Virus record (IMG/VR): IMGVR_UViG_3300008448_000194
Coordinates: 1-42,495 of that record
Source: a virus
Strand: one strand, 5' to 3'
Length of the DNA stretch: 42,495 nt
This document shows, piece by piece, positions 1-5,548 of the stretch. Below the pieces are notes generated by a model. It was not told the origin of the DNA, made no database searches, and saw only the letters and a list, made by a program, of their open reading frames with translations. A program made the translations under genes and the position numbers. The first letter of the stretch is position 1. Each line of letters starts with the position of its first letter.

Positions 1-1
1 C

Positions 2-34
2 GGGCTGAAGTCCCCGGTTATCCGGGGCAACTAA
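2..34 (+). CDS. 3' end of an upstream gene (partial)
   Basis: The second frame is open from the window edge and ends at a TAA, encoding the tail GLKSPVIRGN. It reads like the end of a phage structural protein, but eleven codons are too few to identify anything. Frame 1 is also open to position 60 and would overlap the next gene, so the choice of frame is uncertain. Confidence 0.25.
   Translation, partial: GLKSPVIRGN
12..27 (+). terminator. GC-rich hairpin at window start, terminator-like
   Basis: A perfect six-base-pair stem, CCCCGG with CCGGGG around the loop TTAT, lies just before the first complete gene. It is not followed by a clean T-run (the next bases are CAACTAATTAG), so it may be only a weak terminator or an RNA-processing signal. 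It overlaps the end of the partial upstream frame. Confidence 0.25.
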
Positions 35-52
35 TTAGTCTTATTTTCTGCT

Positions 53-202
53 ATGTCTGACACCACTGCCTACGAGGAATACTGCGAAGCCAGCCTTGAC
101 CTGAGCAATCAGGACGATGTTGGCGAGGCAGAAGCTATTGCAGCTCTAGACGATCTTTACGCCAACAACGACGAAGGCATGAAGCGTCTTGCGGACAGCT
201 AG
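53..202 (+). CDS. Small acidic hypothetical protein (49 aa)
   Basis: An ATG-to-TAG frame of 49 codons fills the space between the window start and the int promoter. The product starts MSDTTAYEEY, is very acidic (many D and E) and probably helical, with no membrane segment. I do not recognise a family. The stop is followed directly by a second in-phase TAG. Small acidic proteins are common in phage accessory regions, but nothing here fixes a role. Confidence 0.5.
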   Translation: MSDTTAYEEYCEASLDLSNQDDVGEAEAIAALDDLYANNDEGMKRLADS

Positions 203-223
203 TAGTCTTGGACCCTAAGGGGG

Positions 224-252
224 TTGACAGCCTGATATGGGCCGTGTATGGT
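224..252 (+). promoter_or_regulatory. Strong sigma70-type promoter for int
   Basis: TTGACA (224-229) and TATGGT (247-252) are separated by 17 bp, close to the bacterial housekeeping consensus. Transcription would begin near 259, about 20 nt before the integrase ATG. The elements and their flanks (GGGGGTTGAC at the -35, TATGGTTG at the -10) recur at the early promoter at 9404-9433, so the same host polymerase should read both. Confidence 0.8.
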
Positions 253-280
253 TGTGGGGTAGTTCACCTCATACGCCGTC

Positions 281-1138
281 ATGGCCCTTACTCTGGTTGA
301 AGCTTGGGACCAATTCGTCGCTGAGCGTTCAATTTCACTTGCAGCCACAAGCCTCACGTCCGACTACCGACAAGCAAAAAAGTGGCTTTCTAGGTGTCCG
401 TACCAAGATTTTGAAAACGATGGCCGTAAAATCCTGACGTGGTTATTACAACAAGAGCCCACTCAATCTGCTCGTAGGGTTGCTATGTACCTGAAGAGTT
501 TGTATCGGTGGGCTAGTCAGGAGGACATCCGCATAATTGATCGCAATCCAATCCTTACCTTTCGTATGCCTAAAGCACCACAGAAGGATGAGGAAGTGAT
601 TGTGATTCCCCGCAAAGAGGTTAACCTTGTTATGGTTGCCTTGTCTGCTAAACAAACGTATCGAAAGACGAACTGGGCTCTCTATGCTGAGTTTATGCTT
701 CAAACTGCGATGCGTACTGGTGAGGTACGGGCTCTGATGTGGGATGACATTAAGGATAATAAAGTCCTTGTCCACCGCAACTATACCCTTACCCACGGTC
801 TCAAACATAGTACCAAAACAAACAAGAAGCGTTGGGTGCCCTTGAATGATCGGTGTCAGGAAATCATCTCTCAACTCGATAAACAGAGTGAGTACATCTT
901 CCCCTGGGACCGTCTGGCATACCAAAGCTACTTCAGAAAAAAGATGCTTCAACTAAGGCAAGCTGATCTGGTGTCACACGTTTATCGCCCATACGATCTA
1001 CGTCATACCGCCATCAGCCGCTGGATTGAAGCTAATATACCCGTTGCTCAGGTTGCATCCTGGGCAGGCAACACGGCGGACGTGATTTGGAAGCACTACG
1101 CCAACACCACCCAAGAATACGAAATTCCTACTCTCTGA
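281..1138 (+). CDS. int: Tyrosine recombinase / integrase
   Basis: This 285-residue protein should catalyse site-specific recombination between phage and host attachment sites. Residues 1-100 look like the SAM-like core-binding domain and 105-285 the catalytic domain. Visible catalytic positions are R145 in TAMRTGEVRAL, a beta-hairpin lysine near K179-K183, R241 in YDLRHT, and nucleophile Y273 in IWKHYANT. The histidine that normally begins the H-x-x-R box is Tyr238, and the usual LGH box reads AGN (N264); both are tolerated variants in some recombinases. The gene has its own promoter immediately upstream. Integrases occur in a few cyanopodoviruses, where the attachment site matches a host tRNA gene; I could not identify attP or a tRNA-like core here. 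No repressor or excisionase is recognisable nearby. Confidence 0.93.
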   Translation: MALTLVEAWDQFVAERSISLAATSLTSDYRQAKKWLSRCPYQDFENDGRKILTWLLQQEPTQSARRVAMYLKSLYRWASQEDIRIIDRNPILTFRMPKAPQKDEEVIVIPRKEVNLVMVALSAKQTYRKTNWALYAEFMLQTAMRTGEVRALMWDDIKDNKVLVHRNYTLTHGLKHSTKTNKKRWVPLNDRCQEIISQLDKQSEYIFPWDRLAYQSYFRKKMLQLRQADLVSHVYRPYDLRHTAISRWIEANIPVAQVASWAGNTADVIWKHYANTTQEYEIPTL

Positions 1139-1143
1139 AAACC

Positions 1144-1452
1144 ATGTCGACCTCTTTTACCTGGAAAGTTGCAAACCTTGAGCGTGTGCTCTCTACCGGT
1201 GAAATCACCATTGTTCACTACACCATTCAAGCTAACGATGATGTGTACTCTGCCGGTGCATACGGCAGCATTGGCTTGGATCCTGCTGATCCTGATACCA
1301 TGATTGCCTATGGTGAGCTTGATGAGTTCACTGTTGCCTCTTGGGTAGCCAATAAGTTTGGTGATGAGAAAGTCAAAGAAATCGAAGATGCACTCCAGGG
1401 GCAACTCGATCTTCAGCGTAACCCGGTCTCCGGTTCTGGAGTTCCCTGGTAA
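1144..1452 (+). CDS. Small conserved phage protein ending in G-x-P-W
   Basis: The start at MSTSFTWKV is preferred over an upstream in-frame ATG inside int. The 102-residue product has the pattern TFTWKV..LER near the N-terminus, AYGSIGL in the middle, and ends SGSGVPW. This pattern occurs in a widespread small phage family (I believe DUF7936) with no established function. It is rich in beta-strand-forming residues with no membrane segment. It follows int by five bases and precedes the lysis genes, so it is probably co-transcribed with both. Confidence 0.7.
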   Translation: MSTSFTWKVANLERVLSTGEITIVHYTIQANDDVYSAGAYGSIGLDPADPDTMIAYGELDEFTVASWVANKFGDEKVKEIEDALQGQLDLQRNPVSGSGVPW

Positions 1453-1472
1453 TTCACTAACGGTACAAAACA

Positions 1473-1670
1473 ATGCTTACCATTCTTGGCATTAAAATCT
1501 CCTGGGAAACCCTTCTTTTCTTCGGCTTGTTTATTGGGTCCGAGGTTGTTGGCAACAGCAAGCTCAAGGAGAACAGCCTTGTCCAAATCATCCTTGCTGG
1601 GGTTAATGCCCTCAAGCCCCTGCGTTCTGAGGATGAGAAAATCAAACAACTTAAAGATACTTTGAAGTAA
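1473..1670 (+). CDS. Holin-like small membrane protein
   Basis: The 65-residue product has one hydrophobic segment (about residues 9-29, with WETLLFFGLFIGSEVVG) followed by a charged, lysine-rich C-terminal tail. That architecture and its position five bases before the endolysin gene suggest a holin or pinholin that lets the endolysin reach the peptidoglycan. T7 gp17.5 also has one transmembrane segment and a charged tail. The assignment is inferred from topology and context, not from a family motif. Confidence 0.55.
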   Translation: MLTILGIKISWETLLFFGLFIGSEVVGNSKLKENSLVQIILAGVNALKPLRSEDEKIKQLKDTLK

Positions 1671-1675
1671 GTCTA

Positions 1676-2656
1676 ATGGTAATGTTGCCAGTACGGCAGT
1701 ACTACCCACAGACCGATAGTGCAACTGGACATGGTGATCGGATGTGCTTTTCTAGCACGTGTGCTATGGCCATCAAATACATCCACCCAGATGCACTGCT
1801 TGGTAGTAATGCAGATGATGATTATCTGAAAACAGTTCTTAAGTACGGCGACACCACCACTCAAACTGCTCAAATTAAGGCCTGTGCTGATTATAAAGTG
1901 CAGGCCATTTTTTCGGTTAAGGGAACCAAAGCCAAGCTTTTTGCTGAATTAGAGGCTGGGTACCCTGTTGCAGTGGGTATTTTACATAAAGGACCAGCAG
2001 AAGCCCCACGAGGAGGCGGTCACTGGATGCTTCTTATTGGTGCTGATGCTGAATATGGCATCTTTCATGACCCTTATGGGGAAATGAATAACGTCAATGG
2101 AGGCTATGTCCGTATTGGAAGTGGTGGACAGGCTGTTAAATATAGTTGGAGGAACTGGTTACGGCGTTGGGAGGTCGAAGGCCCTGGCCATGGATGGTAT
2201 ATGACTTTTAGACCCACCAAAGGAAGCATCCAAGAGCCGACAAAACCAGCATTTACTAATGATTGGAAAGGCGTAAAAGCTGTTGCCAAAGCATGTGGGG
2301 CTAAGTTTCCAGAAGTAGTAGCTGCTCAGTGGGCACTTGAGAGTGGTTATGGTAAACATACGTCTGGAAAGAACAATTTCTTTGGCATCAAGGGTAAACC
2401 TGGCTCCATTTATACCACAAAGGAGTTCCTGGATGGTGAATGGGTCACAATTGATGACCTTTTCCGTGATTTTACCACTCCAGAAGAGTGCATTGATACC
2501 CTTGTAACAAGGTGGTACAAGGATTATAAGCAGTATGCTGGTGTTAATCGTGCCAGATCGGCTGAAGAATGTGCCAAACTGCTCCAACTTGAGGGTTATG
2601 CTACAGATCCAACGTACCCTCAAAAACTATTGAAACTAATCAAGGAAAACAACTGA
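1676..2656 (+). CDS. Two-domain endolysin: C39-like peptidase plus glucosaminidase
   Basis: Residues 1-178 resemble a C39/papain-like cysteine peptidase, with cysteines C24 and C29 near the start, H116 in GGGHWMLLIG and D132 in HDPYG. Residues 193-326 resemble a GH73-type N-acetylglucosaminidase, with the catalytic glutamate E222 in WALESGYG and the NNFFGIKG motif. The protein should cut both the peptide and the glycan parts of host peptidoglycan. It follows a holin-like gene with a five-base gap, giving a compact lysis cassette. No signal peptide is visible, which fits holin-dependent release. T7 uses the gp3.5 amidase instead; no gp3.5 homologue is visible in this window. Confidence 0.82.
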   Translation: MVMLPVRQYYPQTDSATGHGDRMCFSSTCAMAIKYIHPDALLGSNADDDYLKTVLKYGDTTTQTAQIKACADYKVQAIFSVKGTKAKLFAELEAGYPVAVGILHKGPAEAPRGGGHWMLLIGADAEYGIFHDPYGEMNNVNGGYVRIGSGGQAVKYSWRNWLRRWEVEGPGHGWYMTFRPTKGSIQEPTKPAFTNDWKGVKAVAKACGAKFPEVVAAQWALESGYGKHTSGKNNFFGIKGKPGSIYTTKEFLDGEWVTIDDLFRDFTTPEECIDTLVTRWYKDYKQYAGVNRARSAEECAKLLQLEGYATDPTYPQKLLKLIKENN

Positions 2657-2657
2657 C

Positions 2658-2837
2658 ATGTCGCATCCTGTTTACCCTACCTTCCCTACCAGCCCCGCCC
2701 CTACCATTGGGCAAGTTTTTGTTCCCGCCCATGGCGGTAGCTGGACCTATACTAACATTGGATGGGTTAAAACCTCTATCGTTTTGACGAGTGATTACCC
2801 CATCTACGATGGCCTGATGGTTGACACTACTCCGTAA
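2658..2837 (+). CDS. Small hypothetical protein, possible structural peptide (59 aa)
   Basis: The ATG lies one base after the endolysin stop and the TAA three bases before the next gene, so the frame fits tightly into the operon. The product is proline- and threonine-rich at the start (MSHPVYPTFPTSPAP), then has beta-like stretches such as SWTYTNIGWVKTS. There is no membrane segment and no family I recognise. Its size and composition resemble small virion decoration or tail-associated peptides, but that is only a guess. Confidence 0.55.
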   Translation: MSHPVYPTFPTSPAPTIGQVFVPAHGGSWTYTNIGWVKTSIVLTSDYPIYDGLMVDTTP

Positions 2838-2839
2838 CC

Positions 2840-3070
2840 ATGAACAGAGCCACAGAAGATCAGTTCAATGAACTTCACGGGCTTGTTACTAACGAACTAA
2901 TCGCCCGTATTAAATCTGGCACCGCCACCACTCAGGACATTAAAGCAGCTGCTGATTGGCTTGCTAAAAATAACGTCACTGGTCTTGCTATTACTGGGTC
3001 ACCGCTGGCCGAACTCTTTGCAACCCTGCCTGAGATCGAGCTGGAGGACGTAGAACGTGTCATCCAATAG
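2840..3070 (+). CDS. terS: Putative terminase small subunit
   Basis: The 76-residue product is helical. It starts with MNRATEDQFNELHGLV and contains the pattern TQDIKAAADWLAKNNVTG, which resembles the small terminase proteins (T7 gp18-like) of many podoviruses. Such proteins recognise phage DNA and regulate the large packaging subunit. The large subunit gene lies 2.5 kb downstream rather than next door, which weakens the context argument. The C-terminus is acidic (EIELEDVERVIQ). Confidence 0.5.
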   Translation: MNRATEDQFNELHGLVTNELIARIKSGTATTQDIKAAADWLAKNNVTGLAITGSPLAELFATLPEIELEDVERVIQ

Positions 3071-3263
3071 TGAGATTATTCGTAATTCCATTGCAACAGC
3101 TGCCCTTGGGTTGTTTGGATGGCACATGCTTACTCTTCACAACATTGCCAAATCGGTAGAGGTGCTCATTGAAAAAGTGGGAAATAGTACTGCCCGAATT
3201 GAGCGCCTTGAAAACAAAGTATTCTTCTCCGAATATGGCACAAGCAAAAAGCAAATCCGCTAA
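3057..3263 (+). CDS. Small membrane-anchored coiled-coil protein
   Basis: Translation most likely begins at a GTG with GGAGG about ten bases upstream, overlapping the previous gene by 14 bases. The 68-residue product has a short hydrophobic segment (about residues 12-27, ATAALGLFGWHMLTLH), then a heptad-like region (KSVEVLIEKVGNSTARIERLENKV). A single N-terminal membrane anchor plus a coiled coil is the layout of i-spanins, so a lysis role is possible. There is no outer-membrane partner with a lipobox, so this is unproven. Confidence 0.5.
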   Translation: MSSNSEIIRNSIATAALGLFGWHMLTLHNIAKSVEVLIEKVGNSTARIERLENKVFFSEYGTSKKQIR

Positions 3264-3501
3264 GTATTACGCGGCCAACCCTAAGGCAGCAGCAAAAAAG
3301 GCAGCCTATCAACGCAAACTAAATAAAAAACCAGACGTTAAGAATGCGTCTGAAGAGCGGTGGACTGAGCGTAGACGCCGTGGCATTGCTGGGAAGGGTG
3401 GCCCCGACCTTTCCCATACACGTAAAGGGGGTATGGTTCTCGAAAGCCCAAAACGGAACCGAGCACGAAATGGCCACAACGGTAAACCAACAAAGAAATG
3501 A
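3235..3501 (+). CDS. Basic small phage protein with SHTRKG motif
   Basis: The start at MAQAKSKSAKYY is favoured over an upstream in-frame ATG that would overlap the previous gene much more. The 88-residue protein is extremely rich in lysine, arginine and alanine. It contains DLSHTRKGG followed by RNRARNGHNG, a motif pair I recognise from many small cyanophage and pelagiphage proteins of unknown function. The charge suggests nucleic acid binding or virion association. It is one of a run of basic mini-proteins between the lysis genes and terL. Confidence 0.6.
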   Translation: MAQAKSKSAKYYAANPKAAAKKAAYQRKLNKKPDVKNASEERWTERRRRGIAGKGGPDLSHTRKGGMVLESPKRNRARNGHNGKPTKK

Positions 3502-3638
3502 AAGGCAAACCTGGGCTTTACGCCAACATCAACGCCCGCAAAGCAGCGGGTACTTCTCGCTCAAAAAAGAAGTCTACCATCACCCCTAAAGCCTATGCCA
3601 ACATGAAGGCAGGCTTTCCTAAGAAAAAGAAGAAGTAA
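3498..3638 (+). CDS. Lysine-rich mini-protein, KPGLYANINARK family (46 aa)
   Basis: The ATG overlaps the preceding stop as ATGA. The product begins MKGKPGLYANINARKAAGTS and ends in FPKKKKK. The KPGLYANI..R pattern followed by a basic tail is common among tiny proteins of T7-like and other phages, whose role is unknown. The strong positive charge would suit binding DNA or an acidic protein surface. Confidence 0.65.
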   Translation: MKGKPGLYANINARKAAGTSRSKKKSTITPKAYANMKAGFPKKKKK

Positions 3639-3656
3639 TCCACCGCAGTAGGCATC

Positions 3657-3974
3657 ATGCCTCTCAAAGACCCTTCTGAATACCTTTTCTTTCTTAAGGC
3701 CATGACCTCCTCTGATGCAAAGCGGATGTGGCGAGCTGCAATTAAAGAACACTGGAATAACCGGTGTGTTTATTGTGGTTCATCCGATGATCTAACGCTG
3801 GATCACGTCCACCCAAAGGCACGTGGAGGTCATGATACAACACGTAATGTTGTGCCTGCTTGCCTTTCTTGTAATCAAAGCAAAGGCTCTTCCCATTGGC
3901 TTAGCTGGTGGGTAGGTCAAGACTCTTTTGACCTATCTAACTTTTCCAAGGTTCTTTCTTGGACTACTACGTAA
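3657..3974 (+). CDS. HNH endonuclease
   Basis: This 105-residue protein is a compact HNH nuclease. It has zinc-binding CVYCG (C37, C40), the catalytic LTLDHVHPKARGG core (D49, H50), and NVVPACLSCNQSKG (N64, C69, C72, N73). HNH proteins next to terminase genes can assist DNA packaging in some phages, or can be free-standing homing nucleases. It lies between a terS-like gene and terL, so both readings are open. It ends with a Trp- and Ser-rich tail (LSWWVGQDSF). Confidence 0.85.
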   Translation: MPLKDPSEYLFFLKAMTSSDAKRMWRAAIKEHWNNRCVYCGSSDDLTLDHVHPKARGGHDTTRNVVPACLSCNQSKGSSHWLSWWVGQDSFDLSNFSKVLSWTTT

Positions 3975-3992
3975 ACGTAATCTCCTAAACAG

Positions 3993-4283
3993 ATGTCTAC
4001 TCTTCCTGCTGGTGGTTCCGCCTTCGGTTCCATTTCTAATGCCCCTGGTCGTCAAGATGAAGACGAACTGAAGAATCGTACCCATACCACCAAGAACGTG
4101 TCTGATGGTGTGACTACTACGACCACCGTTCCTGCTACCTTTGCTTCCTCCGCCACCACCGTTGCTTTGAATGCGACAGTGGCTGCTGCTAAGGCTGCAA
4201 TCCTGACTGTCCGTAAGGCTGATCGGGTTCCCTCCTCCAACGTCGCCAACAAGACTGGCCGCGTCACCCGCGTGGACGCCTGA
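3993..4283 (+). CDS. Thr/Ala-rich hypothetical protein
   Basis: The 96-residue product has a polar start (MSTLPAGGSAFGSISNAPGR), a threonine run (TTTTTVPATF) and an alanine- and valine-rich middle. It has no membrane segment and no motif I recognise. The low-complexity composition and high small-residue content suggest a structural or surface peptide. It sits in the same close-packed operon as the basic mini-proteins, five bases before the next gene. Confidence 0.55.
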   Translation: MSTLPAGGSAFGSISNAPGRQDEDELKNRTHTTKNVSDGVTTTTTVPATFASSATTVALNATVAAAKAAILTVRKADRVPSSNVANKTGRVTRVDA

Positions 4284-4288
4284 TTATC

Positions 4289-4957
4289 ATGGCTGCTCCT
4301 AAGAAACCTAAAATTACTTCCTCTAGTAATCGGAGTACCCGCTCCACCAAAAAGCCTGTGACTAAGGGCCAAAACCCTCAACGGGCTAATCGTCAATCCG
4401 TAAGTAAAGCTTCCGTAACTTCGGCGGCTGAGCGCAAACCTTATCAAAGTGCTGCGGCTCAAAATCAACAAAGGCCTGGCCGATTGGCAGGTTCTGGTGG
4501 ACAAGGACGTGTCACTGGCACTGCTGGTCGTCCTAAGCCTGCTACGCCCGCAAAGGTTACGACCGGAGCTGGAAAGGATGCAATGGAAACTGCCCGAGCC
4601 CGTGGCAAAGCCGAAGTAGCAAAAGCCCAGGCACGTCGTGGAGCAAAGGCTGCAAGCAAGCGGATGGAAGGTGTCCTTAAGGCTGCTGGTGCTGCTCGTG
4701 CTGTTGTTGGTGGTTTGAAGACCCTTGGTCGTGGTGGTGTTGCAGCCGCTGTAATGGCTCCGCGTCCCGCCGGTGACGGTACCCTTTCCGCCGCTATGAA
4801 GCGCGGTGATTACAAACCTAAACAGGGACCTTCACCTAAGACCACGCAGGCTTCCTTCAACAAGAAGTCCTTTGATCAGGCATTTAAGTCTGCCCGCACT
4901 TCTGGTGCAAAGACCTTTACCTGGCGTGGTAAAAAATATACCACGGAGATGAAATAA
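4289..4957 (+). CDS. Large disordered basic protein, histone-like composition
   Basis: The 222-residue product is dominated by Ala, Lys, Arg, Ser and Gly and is probably mostly disordered. A short alanine/glycine hydrophobic stretch appears at about residues 130-155. The C-terminus TFTWRGKKYTTEMK resembles a short terminal motif (aromatic-x-G-K-x-Y-T) seen on other small phage virion proteins. No catalytic motif is visible. Plausible roles are DNA binding during packaging or a minor virion component. The stop overlaps the next start as TAATG. Confidence 0.6.
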   Translation: MAAPKKPKITSSSNRSTRSTKKPVTKGQNPQRANRQSVSKASVTSAAERKPYQSAAAQNQQRPGRLAGSGGQGRVTGTAGRPKPATPAKVTTGAGKDAMETARARGKAEVAKAQARRGAKAASKRMEGVLKAAGAARAVVGGLKTLGRGGVAAAVMAPRPAGDGTLSAAMKRGDYKPKQGPSPKTTQASFNKKSFDQAFKSARTSGAKTFTWRGKKYTTEMK

Positions 4958-5100
4958 TGCCTCTCAAAAAAGGTTCTTCCAAGAAAACCGTATCCTCAAA
5001 CATCCGCAAGATGATGAAGGAAGGGTACCCCCAGAAACAAGCCATTGCTGCCAGCCTCTCCTCCGCTGGAAAGTCCCGTTCCCCTAAAAAGAAAAAGTAA
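4957..5100 (+). CDS. Lysine-rich mini-protein, KKGSSKKTVSSNI family (47 aa)
   Basis: The start overlaps the previous stop as TAATG. The product begins MPLKKGSSKKTVSSNI, contains KMMKEGYPQKQAIA, and ends in KSRSPKKKK. This pattern belongs to a very common family of tiny phage proteins, often annotated as conserved hypothetical (DUF6496-like). The GYPQKQAIAASL stretch is a short helix in a basic context. It is the last gene before a terminator-like hairpin. Confidence 0.75.
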   Translation: MPLKKGSSKKTVSSNIRKMMKEGYPQKQAIAASLSSAGKSRSPKKKK

Positions 5101-5120
5101 AGTGTGCTAGGATGCACAGG

Positions 5121-5152
5121 CCCCCGCAGTTGGCGCGTAGCTGTGGGGGTTT
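5121..5152 (+). terminator. Hairpin terminator after the basic mini-protein operon
   Basis: CCCCCGCAG (5121-5129) pairs with CTGTGGGGG (5141-5149), a nine-base-pair stem with one G-U pair and an 11-nt loop, followed by TTTAT. It lies 20 nt after the stop at 5100 and before an RlpA-like gene. The T-run is short, so termination may be partial. Confidence 0.6.
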
Positions 5153-5190
5153 ATCGGAGTTGTCATATCACTGTCCTTCGCTTTGATCTG

Positions 5191-5487
5191 ATGCTTTCTG
5201 TTCTAACTACTCTGTCCGTCATCACCTCATGGTATGGCCCCGGCTTTCACGGGCGTCTTACCGCCAATGGTGAACGATTCAATCAACACAACTTAACTGC
5301 TGCTCATCCCTCACTTCCATTTGGAACACGACTTAAAGTCTGTTTTAAGAGGTGTGCAGTAGTTCGTGTCAATGACCGAGGCCCTTATCACGGGAATCGT
5401 GGTCTTGATTTAAGCAAAGCTGCTGCTGATCGAATTGGACTAACGAACTCTGGAGTTGGAAGAGTACAAGTTACTCGACTTTCTTAG
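5191..5487 (+). CDS. RlpA-like double-psi beta-barrel protein (first copy)
   Basis: The start at MLSVLTTLSVITSWYG is preferred because the longer frame runs back into the terminator hairpin. The 98-residue protein shows the RlpA/DPBB pattern: SWYGPGFHGRLTANGERF, LTAAHPSLPFGT, VVRVNDRGPY with the conserved aspartate, and LDLSKAAADRIG. The hydrophobic N-terminus could be a short export signal. Bacterial RlpA is a septal-ring lytic transglycosylase acting on denuded glycan; phage versions have no settled role. The gene is bounded by hairpins on both sides, as morons often are. A second RlpA-like gene lies at 11202. Confidence 0.8.
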   Translation: MLSVLTTLSVITSWYGPGFHGRLTANGERFNQHNLTAAHPSLPFGTRLKVCFKRCAVVRVNDRGPYHGNRGLDLSKAAADRIGLTNSGVGRVQVTRLS

Positions 5488-5507
5488 GATGCCCTCAGAG
5501 GCGTCCA

Positions 5508-5529
5508 GGAGGCCCCACAGCGGGTCTCC
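5508..5529 (+). terminator. Hairpin between RlpA-like gene and terL
   Basis: GGAGGCCC pairs with GGGTCTCC (one G-U pair) around the loop CACAGC, giving an eight-base-pair stem. It is followed by GCCCCTTATTAGG without a long T-run. It could be a terminator for the RlpA-like gene or a leader structure for terL. A -10-like TATACT (5543-5548) abuts the terL ATG but has no good -35 partner. Confidence 0.4.
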
Positions 5530-5548
5530 GCCCCTTATTAGGTATACT

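Noticed and set aside
1-280. attP matching a tRNA 3' end near int
   Set aside because: The hairpin at 12-27 lacks the TTCRANY T-loop pattern, and no tRNA-like half was seen on either side of int.
5104-5190. N-terminal extension of the RlpA-like protein
   Set aside because: The extension would be translated through a terminator hairpin, and the hydrophobic start at 5191 looks like the natural N-terminus.
5543-5548. TATACT before terL as a promoter
   Set aside because: There is no matching -35 at 16-18 bp, and transcription would begin inside the gene.
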